Shown one piece after another: positions 11,867 to 23,600 of a stretch of DNA of 64,000 nt. Position numbers and translations under genes: made by a program. The DNA comes from Raphanus sativus (lineage: Eukaryota; Streptophyta; Magnoliopsida; Brassicales; Brassicaceae), in assembly GCF_000801105.2 (NCBI RefSeq), contig NC_079511.1, forward strand, positions 18,127,792 through 18,191,791, in the 5' to 3' direction. How positions within the stretch are numbered: position 1 is the stretch's first letter; each line of letters starts with the position of its first letter. The notes beneath the pieces were generated by a model that saw only the letters and a program-made list of their open reading frames with translations, was not told the origin of the DNA and did no database searches.

Positions 11867-12246
11867 ATATGAAACATATGATTCCAGTCTCATCACCTTT
11901 AGAGTTTATATAATCAGTTCAGAAAAAATATAATATTTTCTAAATGCATGATATGATCAAAATTAAATCCTCCCTTTCACCACTAGAATTTATTTATGGA
12001 AAGAAAAATATTTTCTTAAAATAATATCATTTTGACCATATTTTTAGCAACTATCAAACTTTCAAAAATATGATCTCTAAATCAACAAAAGATTTTTTTT
12101 CAGAATCTTATCTACAAATTCAAAAAAGTCGAAAAACTTCTGCATATCTTAATAAAAGTTAATAACCTAATGCAATTAAAGACTAAAAAGAATTTCATTC
12201 TATGACTATCTTGCTTAAATATACCTTAAATTTTCAAAATAAAAAA
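11867..12246. other. AT-rich spacer
   Basis: AT-rich sequence with no gene, RNA or clear repeat boundary that I could recognise. Confidence 0.5.
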
Positions 12247-13487
12247 TCTATACTATTAAAGCAAAATACCTAATAGGTTTTTGCCCTTAGTTATTTGCAT
12301 TATTTACAATGACATGCCATTATCCTTTTATATATGGAAATTAGTATTAAGTACCAATCGAATATTGCAATTTACCATAAATGAGTATATATATTGATAC
12401 CATCAAAACAATACCCTTTTTTAAATCTCCATAATTTTTTGTTAAGTATCACAAATGTGCCGTTGGGATATTTATACAAAATAATTCTTTTTCAAAGCTA
12501 TTCGAGATATTCATTAAGCATGTTTAAGGATTTACTGCCCGTTTAAAAATCGGTAATCATTAAACCCATTTCTTCGTACTTTATGATATTATTTTACAAC
12601 AATATAATTTCTGTTTATAAGTTATCTACGTGACATAGTTAAAAAGTACACAACCTTAAAGTATAATAGAGTTTGCATATAATACTCTTAGACTATACAA
12701 CTATTAACTGTTACTTTTAAAAAATTAATATATTTGACATCCTCTATATAGAGATGAAAACCTTTTTTTTTGCTGAAAACCTTATATATACACACATAAG
12801 AAAGTATCAATTAATTCATATTTTAACTCTATATATTTGACACCCGATATATAAATTATTTTCTCTATATACAAACACAATAAGATATTGATTTGTGCAA
12901 ACATGATATATTGCAAAAAAAATAAACCTGTATAGAATTGTTAACCTAGGTAATATCATAATAAATATACAAAATATTGTTTAAACATTATATGTAATTA
13001 TATTACAAAAATTAGAATCCCCTTTTTTTAAAAACAATATATTACAAAATTCTTAAACTAAATTAATTTCAAATTTTTTAAAAATTATATTATAATCATT
13101 AAACTAAATTAATAGGTCAAAATCATTCAAATTAAATATTAAATATGAAATATTTTAAAGTATTAGTTGTTCAAAAACAAAATCAAATATTAAATAGTTT
13201 AAAATATTAATTACATTAAATATATTTTAAAAACAAATACAATTACTAGAATTGTTTAAATAATTATGTTAAAATATAATTAAACACACGATAATACTAT
13301 TAACAATTATTTTGACCCACACACACAATGAAATGAAACCAAAACATCCCAGTCTAAACGACACACCCGATAATTCATATACAATAGGTTTATATTAAAT
13401 AAAAGTAACTGGAGACTGTATAATCATTCTAATCAATTTTTTAAAAATAATATTTCCCGCGCTTTTAAAGCGCGGGTCAAAATCTAG
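12247..13487 (+). mobile_element. Non-autonomous Helitron
   Basis: It starts TCTATACTATTAAAGC after an A and ends CCCGCGC-TTTTAAA-GCGCGGG hairpin (13455-13475), then TCAAAATCTAG before a T. This is the standard TC...hairpin...CTRR structure with insertion between A and T. The 1241-bp interior is AT-rich and codes for nothing recognisable. Helitrons move by rolling-circle replication using Rep/helicase supplied elsewhere. Confidence 0.85.
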
Positions 13488-13740
13488 TTAACATTAAATT
13501 TAATATATTCACAGAAATAAGATATGAGTCAGAAATAAACATTTATTTAAAGCATATTTTCGTGGTTCCTTTATAGAAGGTATAATTAGTTTAATATCCT
13601 CTTTTTAAATGCTATGATAGATTTGTTTAGATTTTTGTAAAAAATAATTAATAATGTAATATAGCAATGGCATGCTATTGTAATTAACTTAAAAATTCAA
13701 TGGAAAAAATCTATTAGGTATTTTACTTTAATAGTATAGA
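13488..13740 (-). mobile_element. Helitron 5' terminus, truncated
   Basis: The minus strand starts TCTATACTATTAAAGTAAAA at 13740 and closely resembles the 5' end of the Helitron at 12247 for about 35 bases. No minus-strand 3' hairpin and CTRR end was found to its left, so this is either a truncated copy or an older element interrupted by the Helitron at 12247-13487. Confidence 0.55.
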
Positions 13741-13923
13741 TTTACAAATCATTGCCACCGCCTTATATTTAGGCTAATCTTTTCATTAAATTCAGTATTT
13801 ATGATTTATTTAAAAAACAAACATGCCTAGCATCTTCAACGAACCGGATCTATTCAACTAATTGGCCCTTACGTAAGGCCCACTGTCTCTTTAAACAATT
13901 GCATTGTACTTCTTTTACAAATA

Positions 13924-13962
13924 CTAGGGTCGGCCCGGGCTAAGCCCGGGATTTTGCTCGGG
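13924..13962 (-). mobile_element. Helitron 3' end (minus strand)
   Basis: The plus strand shows CTAGGGTCGG followed by CCCGGGCTAAGCCCGGG. Read on the minus strand this is a hairpin followed by about ten bases and CTAG, next to a host T. The element should extend rightwards; its 5' end was not identified before 18341. The end is clearly related in sequence to the one at 18342. Confidence 0.65.
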
Positions 13963-15301
13963 AACATATGACAAAGATCTTTATAGTACTGGTTAATAAT
14001 TTCTTTTTAAGAATGTAAATAATATTTCAAGCAATGAAGTATAAAGGTTACAAAGAGTGGTTAACAAAATGTAAAACCTCAAGAATTGGTTCCATGGCAA
14101 AAATAAGAAGTAAAAGACATGGAAACAAATTCTACTAAATATAATTTCCATTAAATAAGACAATAAATACTTCATCTGTTCAGATTGGTAGCAAACATGA
14201 ATAAAAGGAACCGATACAAACTTGATGCATTTGAATGAGAGATCGAGTCAATACATGTATTAAAGGAGAAACCCGATGACAAAAAGGGACCACGACCAAC
14301 AATGCAAGCAAGAAGCTGATTCAGCATGTCACCTGAGCAAAGATCATCCTCTAAAGTAATATAGAGGTCTGCTCGAGAACCGCCCTCGAGTCTGAGCTGG
14401 GACATTCATCCGAGTCCAAGATCTAGTTTAGACTGGATAACAGTAACTACCGATGCTTAATAACACTCAAGCTCCACAACCGCGCTTACCCTCAAACTTG
14501 GCTAAATGAAAGGGGTAGTATAAGACAAAGAGCTTTGTAGTACTGGTCAATGGCACATTGATTTTAATGTTAGATCTCAAACTTTTCAGACATTCTAAAT
14601 TTTAAAAATATTAAATTTAAGATAAATTATTGACCATTTATGAGTTTAGAAATAAAAATTGGCGAATGAATTAAACATATTGTTCAACTGCTAGTTAACT
14701 TATTGTAAGAACAATATTATTGTATAGACCCAAGTCAATATTCAGAGACGAATAATATAATAGAACCTAAGAGACCAGCAAATAATTTAATTGATAAAGG
14801 ATTTTATGACGCCGTGGGGTTTTCTATTTTGTTATATTATTTTAGTTTTTTCTATCATTGTATTTTGTTTCTTTCAGCAAGATTTTAAAATATATTTTTT
14901 AAAATATTGTATTACAAATTATTTGATTAAGACATCTGTGGAGGTCTAACCTTTTTATACTACCAGATTTTAGTAGTTTAATGGAATGTTAAGTTTTGTA
15001 GATATTGGCTACTAAATTTGGGTTTGTTTTACAACTATTAAGGTTGTTCTTCATTCAATGGTGTACGTTTCCGCAAGAGTTCTTTTTTATTTTGCATTTT
15101 ATGTTTTTCTTTCGGGTAATGCTTGAAATCTACGACACCTCTCCTTCCTCTTAAGATTTTTCGTTACTTGGTAGTTAATACTTGGTAGAACTGAATGTCT
15201 TACAAAAAGTTTAAAGCGGCTAAGGGAAAAATCTCTTTCCCAAGTAAATGTTAGTACTTATCATGGAAAAAGTGCATATTTCAGACTGAACTTTCCGTGT
15301 C
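13963..15301. other. Helitron interior or spacer, no recognised gene
   Basis: Mostly AT-rich. A minus-strand open frame at 14172-14405 (LYITLEDDLCSGDMLNQLL) looks exon-like in composition but I do not recognise it; it may be a captured gene piece of the Helitron ending at 13924. 14460-15280 holds nothing I can name. Confidence 0.35.
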
Positions 15302-16482
15302 GTGCGCATTCCATCACGAACTCTACTACAGTGCGGATTTCATCATGAACTCATTAAAAATTTAAAATTCCTATACAAACTTTCAAAATCGTGCATAAAT
15401 CAATGTTGACTATAACGGTGTTAGTCAACCGTCTTAATTTGGTGACTGGATTGCTGACATGTCGATTTTGATGAAATGACGTCGTTTTAAGAAATTCTGT
15501 AAAATTAAAAAACTTATGTTTTCCAGGGTTCGAACCATGGTCTGTAATTTAAACAAAAGATTCTTAACCGCAGCACCACATCATATTCCTTGTACATAAT
15601 TACAAACATTTTAATATCTACGTAAACAACTCACACGGATATTAGAAAGAAAAAAAGAACCAAGCAAGGTTCGAACTCGGGCAATGGTACATAACTCATT
15701 AATTCTTAAACCACTGGACTATCACGACATACTGCAATGCGATCCAAACAGAACTAAATATTAACAGTCTATCGTCTCTTATTCCTTTAATAAATCTAAT
15801 TCTGTCCCGACAAATTTCATCTTTCTCCTTCTCCAAAATTGTTTTCGAAGTTAAATGGGGATTAGGGTTTTCAGAACGAATCAAAGCTAAATTTCTGAGA
15901 AACAACCTTACCTTACAAGCTGAAGTCTCTGAGAAACAAGAATGAGGTACATTAGTTTATTTAAGGTTTAGTTGAATCCGATTAAAAATAAAAAAACTGG
16001 TGTTTTTGAGTCTGTTTATGTATGTTACGTTTAGTTTGCTAAATTTCAATGTTTCTATATATGGAGAAGCTTTATAATTTCGATTTTATGTTTAGAAATT
16101 TTTGATTTATTATTAGCTGTTAAACACAGTTTTTTTGAAATTAACAGAATTTTTCGAAACGATGTATATATTAAAATGTTTGTAATTACGTACAAGGAAT
16201 ATAATGTGGTGCTGTGGTTAAAAGTCTTTTGTTTAAGTTACAGACCATGGTTCGAACCTTATGAAACACAGGTTTTTAATTTTACAGAATTTCTTAAAAC
16301 GACGTCGTTTCATCAAAATCGACATGTCAGCAATCTAGTCACCAAATTAAGACGGTTGACTAACACCGTTATAGTCAACATTGATTTATGCACGATTTTG
16401 AAAGTTCGTATAGGAATTTCAAATTTTTAATGAGTTCATGATGAAATCCGCACTATATTAGAGTTCGTGATAGAATGCGCAC
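15302..16482. mobile_element. Long inverted-repeat element with tRNA-like boxes
   Basis: Two arms of about 315 bp (15302-15616 and 16169-16482) are inverted copies, starting GTGCGCATTC on each outer side. Each arm includes a GGTTCGAACC box that matches a pol III B box and, about 30-40 bases away, a GGTTAAG block resembling an A-box region. The ~550-bp centre has a third such module on the minus strand (about 15665-15725: CCAGTGGTTTAAG ... GAGTTCGAACC). It may be a TIR transposon or foldback that absorbed tRNA-derived sequence. No target duplication was resolved and no transposase is encoded. Confidence 0.6.
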
Positions 16483-17692
16483 AATAAAGAAAGAGAACAG
16501 CAACAGAAAGATCCTTTGCAGAATCCTAGATTATACTGCCAAACCTCAGATTCGTTGGCCTCCTTTGTGATTCATCTCCTACTGAGATCTTGATGAAGAC
16601 CTTGCACAGAAGTGTGACAGTGTCTGATTGTTCCTAAAAACCAAGCTCAATGCAGACACTTATCATTCAAACATCAAGCTCCAATTTCAATTTCCCTTCA
16701 TCATAAGGACCACTGAAAAAATAAATCACATAAGGTCATAGCTTTATATGATTTATTTTTATCAACACAGAAGAAGATGCTATTGACCAAGTATAACCAA
16801 AAACTAAGCAACTAAATGCTAAAATCATTAAAACACCTAAGAGAAATATGTTGCTAGTAGAATCCATTGGTCAAATCAGGTTGTATTAAAAAAGAATTTC
16901 CTTCCAGTATTAAAACAACTGAACTACATTCCATAGGCAAACTCTTTTCCATTCGAAAGAAAAGAAATCCTCTGTTTTTATGATTAACAAAAGAAAAGTT
17001 GGCATCTCTCTTAATTGTTGATACAGAGTTATAGACATCGACAGCAACAAAATCTATCATCTTCCACCAAAAGAAACAGCGATGCACATTCTTATACAGA
17101 ATCTCACATAAAATGGGAAAAGCAAACGAAATAGGAAAAAGAAGCAAACCTTCAAAGTCTGAGGTTTGAGAATAGACAAACGGCTTGAACACAACTCTAC
17201 GAAGACAGCCTACAATCATCAGCCACTTGCTTTAGACCAAAACATAGACACAAAGATATAAAAATTCAGTTCTCTGTGAACATATAAAAGAAAGAACAAC
17301 CTCTGGTTTCAATATGCTGATTACTGCTTGAACTTCTCTACATGATTCCTATAACAAACAAAATAAAATAGAAACAATATTACAGCATTGTCCCATGATG
17401 AATGATTCAATGCTAATGAAGAAAAAAAAACAAAGAGCTAAGCTGAGATCAAGTACTAAACCCATTCAAAATCTTTTTTTTTTACTTCAGCAACTTGCAA
17501 GAAGTTAGGGGTTCCTTACTTGATTCCTAAAACCCTTACAGAAACTCTTCTTATTACACAACCAAAAACACTGTCCGAAACATTTACATCTGAAAAATAC
17601 ATTTTTTAATAGATTTCTTAAAAATTTGACATGCAATTCACCAAAGACAGATCCTTTCCGCAAAAAAAGAAAAAAAAAAGAGAATAATACCT
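16483..17692 (-). other. Putative transcribed region downstream of 17883
   Basis: The region lies 3' of the small minus-strand exon at 17693-17883. It is AT-rich with several short open frames (for example 16854-17219) that I do not recognise. It may hold further exons or untranslated sequence of that gene. Confidence 0.25.
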
Positions 17693-17883
17693 TTGAAGCA
17701 TGAGCAGTCCCGATCAAACACACATCGCAATATCCGCCAAGATCTGCTTTCTCCTGTGGACTTGCACGTCAATATCACAACCCTTTCGCCAATTCCTCTG
17801 GGAGCTCCGCTTTCGTCGTCTCCGATGAACCCTTGCCGCCATCCGCCATCTGCCGTCGTCTCCGATGAACCCTCGTCACTCAT
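17693..17883 (-). CDS. Unrecognised first coding exon
   Basis: The exon starts at an ATG at 17883 on the minus strand (MSDEGSSETTADGGW) and ends at a possible donor after ...CSCFK (AAAG then GTATTATT). Upstream is a TATA-like TATAAATA at 17950-17957, and a five-codon upstream frame starts with ATGGCGGCG. This promoter-exon arrangement resembles a gene start caught in a Helitron. The ~64 residues contain a short internal duplication of the 'GFIGDDE/SDEGSSE' coding stretch. I recognise no domain, and downstream exons are not resolved. Confidence 0.3.
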
Positions 17884-17949
17884 TCACTCGCCGCCATGAA
17901 TGAGTTAGAATCGAAGAGAAGATGAGTTGGAAAGAGGAAATCGCACACC

Positions 17950-17957
17950 TATTTATA
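17950..17957 (-). promoter_or_regulatory. TATA-like box
   Basis: TATAAATA on the minus strand, about 65 bases upstream of the ATG at 17883. Support is by position and sequence only. Confidence 0.35.
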
Positions 17958-18318
17958 CTGTGACACCACCGTCCTAAGATCGAATAAGAGAATTGAAGGT
18001 CACGTAGTGGATGAGTGACTGAGGGGATTCAATACAGAATTTTTACTCAGAGCGTTACGGTGTCGAAATCTGAATCGTCATCGGAGATGAGAGTTGCGCG
18101 ACATCGGTTTCGTCTAAAGCATATTAGGGTGACATAGACGATGATGTTATCTAGGGCCGAAATCGTTTACAACACAACACCAAGGCCCATAAACATATCA
18201 GATTGAGAAACCCATCACGCAGCACCTTTAATGAAACGGTGCGTATCGACGTGTCAACTCTACAGTTCGCGACTTTCCAGTCTGTTGATGACGTGGAGGG
18301 CTGTGAGAGATGGAACAT

Positions 18319-18341
18319 TTATATATATATATATATATATA
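18319..18341. repeat. (TA)n microsatellite
   Basis: About eleven TA units directly abutting a Helitron 3' end. A TA run offers the A|T target that Helitrons use. Confidence 0.8.
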
Positions 18342-18345
18342 CTGG

Positions 18346-18966
18346 GGGAGGCCCGCCCTTCGGGCGGGGTGCTCGGGTCGAACAAACTTTCGAAAGGTTT
18401 CCGGGTGGATGGGTGGTAGGAATAGAAAAAGTGATTGTTGTAGCAATTATCAGTAGCATAGTGGATTCCGAAAGAAGATCACTGGTTCATAAAACTGTAA
18501 TGTGCAATACAAAAGAGAATAATATGTATCGCAGATCAAAAAGTCAAACAATTTATGCACAATTGAACCTTGGCTCACACTCGAGCAAGTGATGCTATAA
18601 AATATTAATTTTCGATAATCGAGACTTGGATTTCTGTAGACGTCGCTAGAGTCTTGGAATTTATACATGTTATTGTATCTAAATATTAAATAAACTATTC
18701 TTTATGGAATTTTTTTTCAATATTAAAACTATATGCTTATATATATTACCTATGTTTGCTTATAGTTATGTATTAATAGAGTATCTAACTAACTTTTGTA
18801 ATTTTCTGTATATATTATGTATTTAATTTTAATAGTGATTATGAATCAGTATACAACTTTGGCTTTCCACAAGATAGTTTGTTTCACCTAGTGCTCTGTT
18901 TTCTCAGCAAAAAATGCTCTGTTTCCAGTAGCTAAGGCTGTAAAAAATACTTTTTCTGAATAAATT
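18346..18966. other. Helitron interior, 3' side
   Basis: AT-rich sequence with short open frames only. Nothing recognised as a gene. Confidence 0.4.
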
Positions 18967-19315
18967 TATAATGTCCCGACCCGCCCACGGCTAATGGGCC
19001 ACCCACCTCCGCTCTCTCGGCCCGTGGGCCCCATCCCATCCGGCGGTCGATCCGTTAATTTTCCAAGGCTCTAGAGTCTTGTCTACTGACCTTGCAATCA
19101 CCACATGACCTTTCTCCGTGCTTTGGTCTCACTTACACGGTATCGCAAATCACTTCCCGATAGGTCACCCATCTTTTCACTACTCCAGCCCAAGCACGCT
19201 TAACTCTGGAGTTCTAAACAAATGTATGACGGAAAAGTTAAGTCGACTTTGGTGACATATGTAGCCAAATCAATTCTCTTAAGCCTTTTCACATATCACA
19301 ACTCGGGATGTTACA
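18967..19315 (-). repeat. Cassandra 3' LTR
   Basis: The 3' LTR on the minus strand, same length as its partner, with its 5S-like block at about 19145-19208. The 5S part keeps the internal-control-region half, so it could still bind pol III factors. Confidence 0.9.
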
Positions 19316-19421
19316 ATTCACCCCCTCTCAAAGAACGCAACGTCCTCGTTGCGCCCCACGACAGGTCCCAAGACGCCTCTCAGGTTAGAACTGAGACGGC
19401 TAAACCAGCTCTGATACCATT

Positions 19422-19770
19422 TATAACGCCCCGACCCGCCCACGGCTAATGGGCCACCCACGTCCGCTCTCTCGGCCCGTGGACCCCATCCCATCCGGCG
19501 GTCGATCCGTTAATTTTCCAAGGCTCTAGAGTCTTGTCTACTGACCATGCAATCACCACATGACCTTTCCCCGTGCTTTGGCCTCACTTACACGGTATCG
19601 CAAATCACTTCCCGATAGGTCACCCATCCTTTTACTACTCCAGCCCAAGCACGCTTAACTCTAGAGTTCTAAACTGATGTGTGACGGAAAAGGTAAGTCG
19701 ACTTTGGTGACATAGGTAGCCAAATCAATTTTGTTAAGCCTTTCCACATATCACAACTTGGGATGTTACA
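19422..19770 (-). repeat. Cassandra 5' LTR
   Basis: The 5' LTR on the minus strand. The 5S-like block is at about 19600-19663 (GTTAAGCGTGCTTGGGC, then GATGGGTGACC on the minus strand). It differs from the other LTR at a handful of positions. Confidence 0.9.
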
Positions 19771-19775
19771 AAATT

Positions 19776-20451
19776 TTACATATTATTCAAAAAAAAAATA
19801 GAGTTTGATGGTGACGTGTCTGTGCTTGTCATCCATGTTCAGTTTGTCCCTGGTTCTAGTCAGAGGAGTTATGCCTTGCTCCCTGTTTCAAGATGGTTTT
19901 CATTTAGGGTTTATTGGAGACACAACAATACCTAGATGTATGATGGGCTGTCATTGATTTGAATAGGTATGGATTCATCATTTGGAGTTGGACTTTGAGT
20001 CATGCTGTGTTCTTCTCAGGCCACTATTGTGGATAAAATCAGAACTTGCAGTACTCAAGGTTTTAACTCATGGATTTTCATTAATCCCTCAAGTTCAGAT
20101 TAATGCTTTGGTCTTTATCCTCCTTCCCAGACTCACCCTCAAGGCTTAGTCTCTCATCTGAGCTTCTACTTGCATATCTATTGGCTCAGTTTTTATTGCG
20201 ATCAGAAGTAGAGGTGGCGGTCCTGTAAGTTGATTGGATCTTGGAGTATTGATCCTCCTTCTACTGATGGCTAAGCAGACACTCATTATTTCTTCTTTTC
20301 CCTGCTGGGTTTAGTAATTGTGGCATCTACTGATGTTGTTAGTTTAATTTCCTTTCAAGATTTCTTTTGTATGAACTCCTTGTGGCCATGTCTTAGTACT
20401 GGTTTTATTGGAATCGAATGATTCTTTGACAAAAAAAAAAAAAAGAATGAG
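19776..20451 (+). mobile_element. Possible LINE-type 3' tail
   Basis: The stretch ends in a run of 15 or more A residues (20430-20444) after sequence with the GT-rich, TTTTGTATGAAC style of plant LINE 3' ends. No reverse-transcriptase frame or clear target duplication is visible, so this is a weak call; a processed transcript fragment is the alternative. Confidence 0.3.
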
Positions 20452-20456
20452 TTATT

Positions 20457-20584
20457 TGTTAAGGAAATATGATATAGTTTGAGGATCTCTTTGTAATTAG
20501 TTTATACTTGTATTTACCCTATCTATACCTCTGTATAAATACTCTCTCTATACCTAATAATACGTTTAAGTCTTGTACTCTATA
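20457..20584 (+). repeat. Copia 5' LTR
   Basis: Starts TGTTAAGGAAATATG and ends CTCTATA, 128 bp. It carries a TATA-like TGTATAAATAC about 30 bases before its 3' part. Confidence 0.93.
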
Positions 20585-20596
20585 TGGTATCAGAGC
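20585..20596 (+). other. Copia primer-binding site
   Basis: TGGTATCAGAGC directly follows the LTR, complementary to the 3' end of initiator Met tRNA, as is usual in copia elements. Confidence 0.93.
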
Positions 20597-20614
20597 TTGA
20601 TATCTAAAGCCACC

Positions 20615-23600
20615 ATGTCTAGCTCACTGGCTTCTGTTAACGAGACTATCATCGTCTCCCCTAACCCAACTCTTCTGAACATCAACATGACCAATGTCAC
20701 CAAGCTCACCAACTCCAACTTTCTCATGTGGAGTAGACAAGTCCATGCCCTCCTTGATGGGTACGATTTGGTGAGCTTCATTGATGGATCTGCTCCTGTT
20801 CCACCGCCTACTATCACCGCTGCAGATGGATCGCTGGAAACAAACCCTTCCTACACGCTGTGGAAGCGCCAAGACCGATTGATTTACAGTTCACTACTTG
20901 GCGCAATCACCATGACTCTACAGCCTATACTTTCGACTGCAACAACGGCATCCGAGATATGGAAGATCCTTAACGCGACGTACGCAAAGCCTAGCAGAGG
21001 ACATGTGCAACAGATACGTCACCAGCTACGCTCGTGGACGAAAGGCACGAAGCCTATTGATGAGTATTTCCAGGGGCTCACAACCCGCTTTGACGAACTC
21101 GCTTTGCTTGGCAAAGCTCTTGATTCTGAAGATCAGATCGAGCATATACTGAATGGCCTCCCATAAGACTACAAGACGGTAGCTGATCAAATCGAAGGTC
21201 GTGAAACTCCTCCTTCCTTGACTGAGATCCATGAGAAGCTTCTCAATCAAGAGGCTAAACTTCAAGTCGCCTCTGCTGCTGTCTCCCTTGTACCTGTGTC
21301 TGCAAACTTCACAAACTACAAGAACTCTCCAACGACTGGTCGCAACAACAGCAACAACTATCGTCGTGGAAGTTACCGTGGTGGTGGTCATTCTCACCAG
21401 CACCAGCCGTCCAACCCACACTCACAGTCGTCTTCGTCTCGTGGATATCAGGGGAAGTGTCAAATTTGCAGTGTTTTTGGACACAGTGCGCGTCATTGTC
21501 CACAACTCTCTGGTGGAAACTCGAATTACACAGCACCACCACACTCGAATGTATGGCAGCCGCGTGCCAACGTCTCTCAGGCGTCTCTCTACAACCCCAA
21601 CGCATGGCTCCTTGATAGTGGAGCAACTCATCACCTTACTTCTGATCTCACCAACCTCGCTATACATCAGCCGTATAATGGTGGAGAAGAAGTAGCCATC
21701 GCAGATGGTTCAGGTTTACGTATCACTCATACTGGTTCTTCTTCACTCTTAACACCTGTTAGATCACTCAAACTGCAAGATATACTATGTGTGCCCAATG
21801 TTAACAAGAACTTGATTTCAGTATATCGATTGTGCAATGCTAATCAAGTCTCGGTGGAATTCTTTCCTTCTTGTTTTCAGGTGAAGGATCTCTCAACGGG
21901 AATCCGGTTGCTCCAAGGACATGCGAAGGGTGACTTGTACGAATGGCCTCTATCCTGTCCCAAACCAGCCGTATCCCATGTCTCCTACCCCGATACCAAA
22001 ACTACTCTTTTTCAGTGGCACCATAGACTTGGCCATCCTTCTTCTTCTACTCTTAAAACGATTGTTTCTAGTTTTTCTTTGCCATGTTTCAATAAAACTT
22101 CGAGTGTTTCTCCTTGCAATGATTGCCTACTTAATAAAACCCAAAAGCTTCCTTTTCATCAGAGTACCATTGTTTCAACTCATCCTCTTGAATATGTCTT
22201 CTCTGATGTTTGGCAATCACCTATTACCTCCACTCAAAACTTTAAATACTATCTTGTTCTAGTGGATCATTTCACTCGATATACATGGCTTTTTCCTCTT
22301 ACAGCTAAATCCCAAGTCAAAGAAATCTTTCTCAAATTCAAACCCTTAGCCGAAACCAAGTTCCACACCAAACTTCGCAACCTGTATACAGACAATGGTG
22401 GTGAGTTTATTGCTCTTCGTCATTTTCTTGCTACTCATGGTGTCACACATCTAACCACTCCACCCCATACCCCTGAGCACAATGGCTTGTCTGAAAGAAA
22501 GCACAGACATGTCGTTGAAACTGGCTTATCTCTCCTGTCCTCTGCCCAAATGCCTTTAACCTATTGGCCTTTAGCCTTCGCTACAGCAGTGTACCTTATA
22601 AACCGATTACCCACACCAGTTTTGTCTAACCTATCTCCCTACCAAAAGCTCTTTGATATCCAACCAAATTACCACAAACTTCGCACCTTTGGCTGTTTAT
22701 GCTTTCCTTGGTTACGACCGTATGCGCCAAATAAGCTAGAACACAGATCATCACCTTGTGTTTTTGTTGGTTACTCCTTAACTCAGAGTGCATATCAGTG
22801 TCTTGATCCAGTTTCAGGTCGTATCTATGTCTCTCGGCATGTTCGTTTTAACGAGACAGAGTTTCCCTATCCCAAGCTAACCGCACCGAAGCCCTCACCT
22901 ATACCTGAACCAAACCCAGCTGCACCTTCTCCACCTTTTACCACGATACCCTTGCCAAGGTCATTTGTACAATCTCCAACGGTGTCTGAAAACAATCTGC
23001 TCCCTGCGAGTGATTCTTCACCATCGGCATCACAACAGCAGTCTCCGAGCTCCACAACTCCGGCACCGACTCCGGTTCAGTCCTCTCCGTCTACTACATC
23101 TACTTCACAAGACGATGCAGAGCTTGAACAGGTTCCCATCGCGTCGCCTGCTGCTTCGACAACGTTACCAGTTGCTCAGCCTATCCCTCAGCCTGTCGCT
23201 CAGCCTGTTGCTCAGCCTGTTCCTCCGCCTGTTGCTCCGCCTGCTGCTCAGCCTGTTCCGCCGACAGATTCCATGACGACGCGTTCGCGGAATAATATTG
23301 TCAAACCAGTGGTCAGGTACAATTTAACTGCTTCTATCCAATGTGATCCTCACTGGATTCCTTCTACTTGGCAGCAGGCAATCAAACATGAACACTGGCG
23401 CAAGGCAATGAGCTCTGAGTTTAACTCAACCACCGAAAACCATACTTGGGATCTCACTGCTGCAACAGAGGCAATGAACATTGTGGGTTGTCGCTGGGTC
23501 TTCACGATCAAGTATAAGCCTGATGGTAGTATTGATAAATACAAAGCTCGCATTGTGGCTAAAGGGTTTCATCAACAGCAAGGAGTGGACTATATCGATA

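Larger units (their letters stand above)
18967..19770 (-). mobile_element. Cassandra TRIM retrotransposon, intact
   Basis: Two LTRs of 349 bp each (18967-19315 and 19422-19770) flank a 106-bp interior and are bordered by the 5-bp direct repeat AAATT (18962-18966 and 19771-19775). On the minus strand the LTR starts TGTAACATCCC, the PBS TGGTATCAGAGC (initiator-Met tRNA type) follows the 5' LTR, and a purine tract GAGAGGGGG precedes the 3' LTR. Each LTR carries a 5S-rRNA-like block, the hallmark of Cassandra. The element has no coding capacity and needs proteins from other retroelements. Confidence 0.93.

Noticed and set aside
11979..11983. Minus-strand Helitron 3' end (ACTAG) to pair with 13740
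   Set aside because: No hairpin precedes it on the minus strand.
15530..15725. True tRNA genes
   Set aside because: B-box-like blocks are present, but no acceptor stem or full cloverleaf is visible, and the blocks lie in inverted-repeat arms.
19145..19663. 5S rRNA genes
   Set aside because: Only about half of a 5S sequence is present, twice, at the same position in two LTRs of a Cassandra element; these are not functional 5S genes.
22867..23276. Extra frames inside the copia element
   Set aside because: They overlap the polyprotein in other frames, in the Pro/Ala/Gln linker where composition keeps frames open.
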